A stretch of 64,000 nucleotides of DNA, taken from NCBI GenBank assembly GCA_013396655.1, contig WBMV01005161.1, forward strand, positions 1 to 64,000. Reading direction: 5' to 3'. Below the pieces are notes generated by a model. The model was not told the DNA's origin. It saw only the letters and a program-made list of their open reading frames with translations, and made no database searches. The translations under genes were made by a program, and so were the position numbers. This document shows positions 61,264 to 64,000 of this stretch, piece by piece; the first letter of the stretch is position 1; every line of letters begins with the position of its first letter. The stretch comes from Campylorhamphus procurvoides (Eukaryota > Chordata > Aves > Passeriformes > Dendrocolaptidae).

Positions 61264-61277
61264 GTTGCTGTGGCAAC
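61264..61277. promoter_or_regulatory. RFX X-box palindrome next to the intronic island
   Basis: GTTGCTGTGGCAAC is a near-perfect X-box about 260 bases from the edge of the GC-rich island. A TATATAG-like element lies just beyond, on the plus side. Its position next to the island makes it the most plausible functional copy of the three. Confidence 0.35.
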
Positions 61278-64000
61278 ATTTTACATTTATATAGTGTCTT
61301 ACACCCCAGAGAATCCCAAAGTGCTATGTGTGCTCAATAGCACTGTGCACCTCCAGGCAGGAGTCTGCACTGGGACAAAAAACATTGTCAAAAGGCACCA
61401 ATGCCTTTTCTAAAAAATACAATAAAACAGCCCCAACACCCATGCCCAAAGCTAGCTTTTAACATCTGCTTGAAAGATAATTTAAGTATCAATAGGGAAG
61501 GATTGCAGGGTGTGTAAGAAACAGGCAGGAGAGATCCTGGCGAAGCGTGCCAACTTCATTCGGAGATTCACTCAAGTGACAGCTCTTTCGGTCCAGATCT
61601 TCGTGTATTTATTCATTAGTCATGTTGTGTGTTCCAAATTTTTAACTTTTAGATAACCTTTAAAAAATTGAGATGAGGAATTGCAGGGAACTGGAAACTG
61701 GCAAATTCCCAGCAGATATTTGCTATATTTAGAAAGGGTGAGAAGCTTCAAAAAGGAAGAACCAATCTTGTTATTGCCAGAGTGAACCAATTTTTTTCCT
61801 TCTTTTCATCCTGAAATAAACTATTTTTCAGCCCATCTCTCTGGAAAGGATTTTGGCTACGAAATGTGTCAGGGTTAATGGGACTAACCTTGGTAATTCT
61901 CTCCAAACTGAGAATATTTATATGATTCATACTTCAGAGAATCACACAAAATTCACACCCCTAACTGCAGACTGGGTCCCAGATATGCACCCTTCCACTT
62001 TCAGCAATCATCTCTGCTGCAGGTTTGTAACAGTCCATTAAAAAAATCTGGTTTTGGTTTGTACCACAGGGTAAGACACTGTCCAGCTCAAACTCCTTTC
62101 AAGAATCGCAGCTATTTAAGAATGGCAAAAGGAAGATTTCCCACCTCTGCTTGTTTAACATATTGCTGTAGCTAGCACATGTTCGAAGTCACTGACAGAC
62201 GCTGTTTTGAACACACAGTAAAACATTATGCAAACTCTTTTAGCCTTCATACGTGGGTGAGAAGAAGCTTCCAAATAAGAAGTTTACAAGGATTTCAATC
62301 TGTAAGTACTTTAGTTAGACTCTGCAACTACATAATTAGAAGCTCGTTCTTGAGCAGTACGTGTGGAGACTCCTATGTCTCCAAGTACAAGGTTAAAAAA
62401 TAATCAGCATCGATCACTGGCAACTGCGCTGTGCTACCAATGCTTCTCACACCTACTGTTCCAGATGAGACTTGAAAGAAGAAAATATGCTGGAACCTGA
62501 GAACTCATCCCTTGTGGCTGTTCTCATTTAAATCTATGTTTTCCCTCAGACACACATGAAAAACACAGCTCAACAAAAGCTGTCTATTCTGGGCTGCAAC
62601 AAACGCTACAGAATTTAAAATACAAGACACTAAAGCACCAAATTAATTGCCATAAAAATATTCAAGCACTCCATCTGGAGTAGCCATCACCTGTGTTGAA
62701 AAATTACATTGGCCAGTGGTTTCTATTAATACAGCTGTATCTGGGGAAAAGACAAGACTAGGTATCATGGAATGTGGTGATCTTGAGCACAAGATCTACT
62801 AAAACTGCTAGTGATTGGTTAGAAGAGAGGATTTTGTAACCTGCACTGACAATGGCTGCAAGAAAAAAAAGTGGAGGAACGCAGCTAGAGAATACACAAC
62901 TCTATAGAGCATTTAGTTGCTATTTTTACCATGTTTTTAGTCAAGGTGCTCACGCAAATAACAGCAAGAACCAGGCTCTGTTTGAAGAATGTGCTTGTTT
63001 TCCTGTAATAAGCTTATACAAAATTTGAGACACACACTGCTTTAGTGTCCAGTTTCTGCAAGACTATAAAAAGTCACATTTTGATGATTTTGTCCATCAC
63101 CATAACCTAATCACAGCCTAAGAAATTAAAAAAGTCCTTCCAGCATGGATATGTACCTCACACAGTAAAACATTTGTTGGTGTTTTGAAACATTTAAATG
63201 ATCTACTATTCTGCAGCAATTGCTTCATTGCAGGCAGCTTGCAAGTCCTACATTCCCTGAGTGGATTTTGACAGGATAGATTAGAACATACATTCATTTT
63301 ACTCTTCAAAGTTTCTCTGGAAATTATTTCCTTCAGAAACAAGAAACAAGGCATTCACAGCTTTGTCACAACTACTCTTTAGACAACACACATCCTTGGC
63401 AATTGAAGTTACTCCAATGGCTTTCGGTTTTTATAGCAATTGAATACTGGATGCCATGAGTATATGTACTCAGAAGCAGTAGGGAACATTCTGGGTTTAT
63501 CCTTTAATGTGTTTTTTAATTGCATTTTTATATACACTATTCTGCTGAGCGTTATTTTCAAACACTGTACAACAAGATTAATCTATTAGTAGCAAAGTTC
63601 ATATAGTATATCATCATGTGAATTTCAAATTCGTTTTGACATGTGCTTAAAATACCCCACAGTTCTAGCTCCAATTACTGCATTTCAGGTTAGTAAAATG
63701 AGTTTTATAGTGATGAGTGTTTTATCAGAAGACATATACTAGTAGATGTCTGAGCCACGTGACTTTTCAGGTGTTTAACCATCATAGGTTCTCATCCCTG
63801 TATCAAGTAACCACGGAAACACAGGATACACACAGGTATGTGTACTTCCAAGGGTTAAAAACAGGAAACTGATAAGCAACTGCCTTTACCCCACTGTTCA
63901 AAAAAGATTCAGGTAAACTGCTGTTATAACTCTTTTTAGCTTGTGACAAAATACTTTTTTGACATCACCTCAGTTCTACGTTTGACAAAGCAACTGGAGG

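Larger units (their letters stand above)
60259..64000 (-). other. HSD17B12 intron, 5' end beyond the window
   Basis: No segment matching HSD17B12 residues 1-130 was found, so this is the 3' part of a larger intron. It contains the GC-rich island at 60,405-61,000 and an X-box at 61,264. From 61,300 to 64,000 it is ordinary AT-rich sequence with no recognised feature. Confidence 0.8.

Noticed and set aside
61300..64000. Search for HSD17B12 upstream exons (residues 1-130)
   Set aside because: No frame contains the membrane-anchor start, the glycine-rich cofactor motif or the VVLISRS-type segment; these exons must be outside the window.
1..64000. tRNA, rRNA, CRISPR, prophage, integrase, toxin-antitoxin or gene-cluster signatures
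   Set aside because: None seen; the window is ordinary vertebrate genic and intergenic DNA, so no novel multi-gene system is claimed.

Overview
This window is vertebrate nuclear DNA, almost certainly from a bird. Two spliced genes on the minus strand have exons that can be read almost residue for residue against their tetrapod orthologues. The interspersed repeats are CR1 non-LTR retrotransposon pieces, the dominant avian family. There are no operons, phages, CRISPR arrays or bacterial features. I did not find a previously undescribed system; what stands out is mainly repeat structure and candidate regulatory DNA.

Layout, left to right. 1-360: GC-rich CpG island with a symmetric TATA-like element at the left edge, probably the upstream region of the next minus-strand gene (C11orf96 by human synteny; inferred). 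About 380-12,960: intergenic, no recognisable gene, one small CR1 tail, one unresolved base. 13,507-31,573: complete ALKBH3, nine coding exons, 286 codons, with all Fe(II) and 2-oxoglutarate ligands; its CpG-island promoter is about 31,320-31,970. 31,970-33,112: short intergenic gap holding a 5'-truncated CR1 copy of about 570 bp. 33,112-60,258: the 3' part of HSD17B12 (seven terminal coding exons, residues 131-312 in human numbering, a 1.6 kb 3' UTR and a clear polyadenylation signal). 60,259-64,000: intron of HSD17B12 with a GC-rich island that contains a strict 20-bp minisatellite; the upstream HSD17B12 exons lie beyond the right edge.

The order HSD17B12 - ALKBH3 - (C11orf96), all in one direction, matches human 11p11.2. 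The two genes are neighbours but not one pathway. HSD17B12 is the ER 3-ketoacyl-CoA reductase of very-long-chain fatty-acid elongation. ALKBH3 is an oxidative demethylase that repairs 1-methyladenine and 3-methylcytosine in single-stranded DNA and RNA.

Exon boundaries were placed by hand from protein homology recalled from memory plus GT/AG signals. All 14 complete introns (eight in ALKBH3, six in HSD17B12) are GT-AG, and reading phases agree across every junction. No alignment, repeat-library search or expression data could be run.
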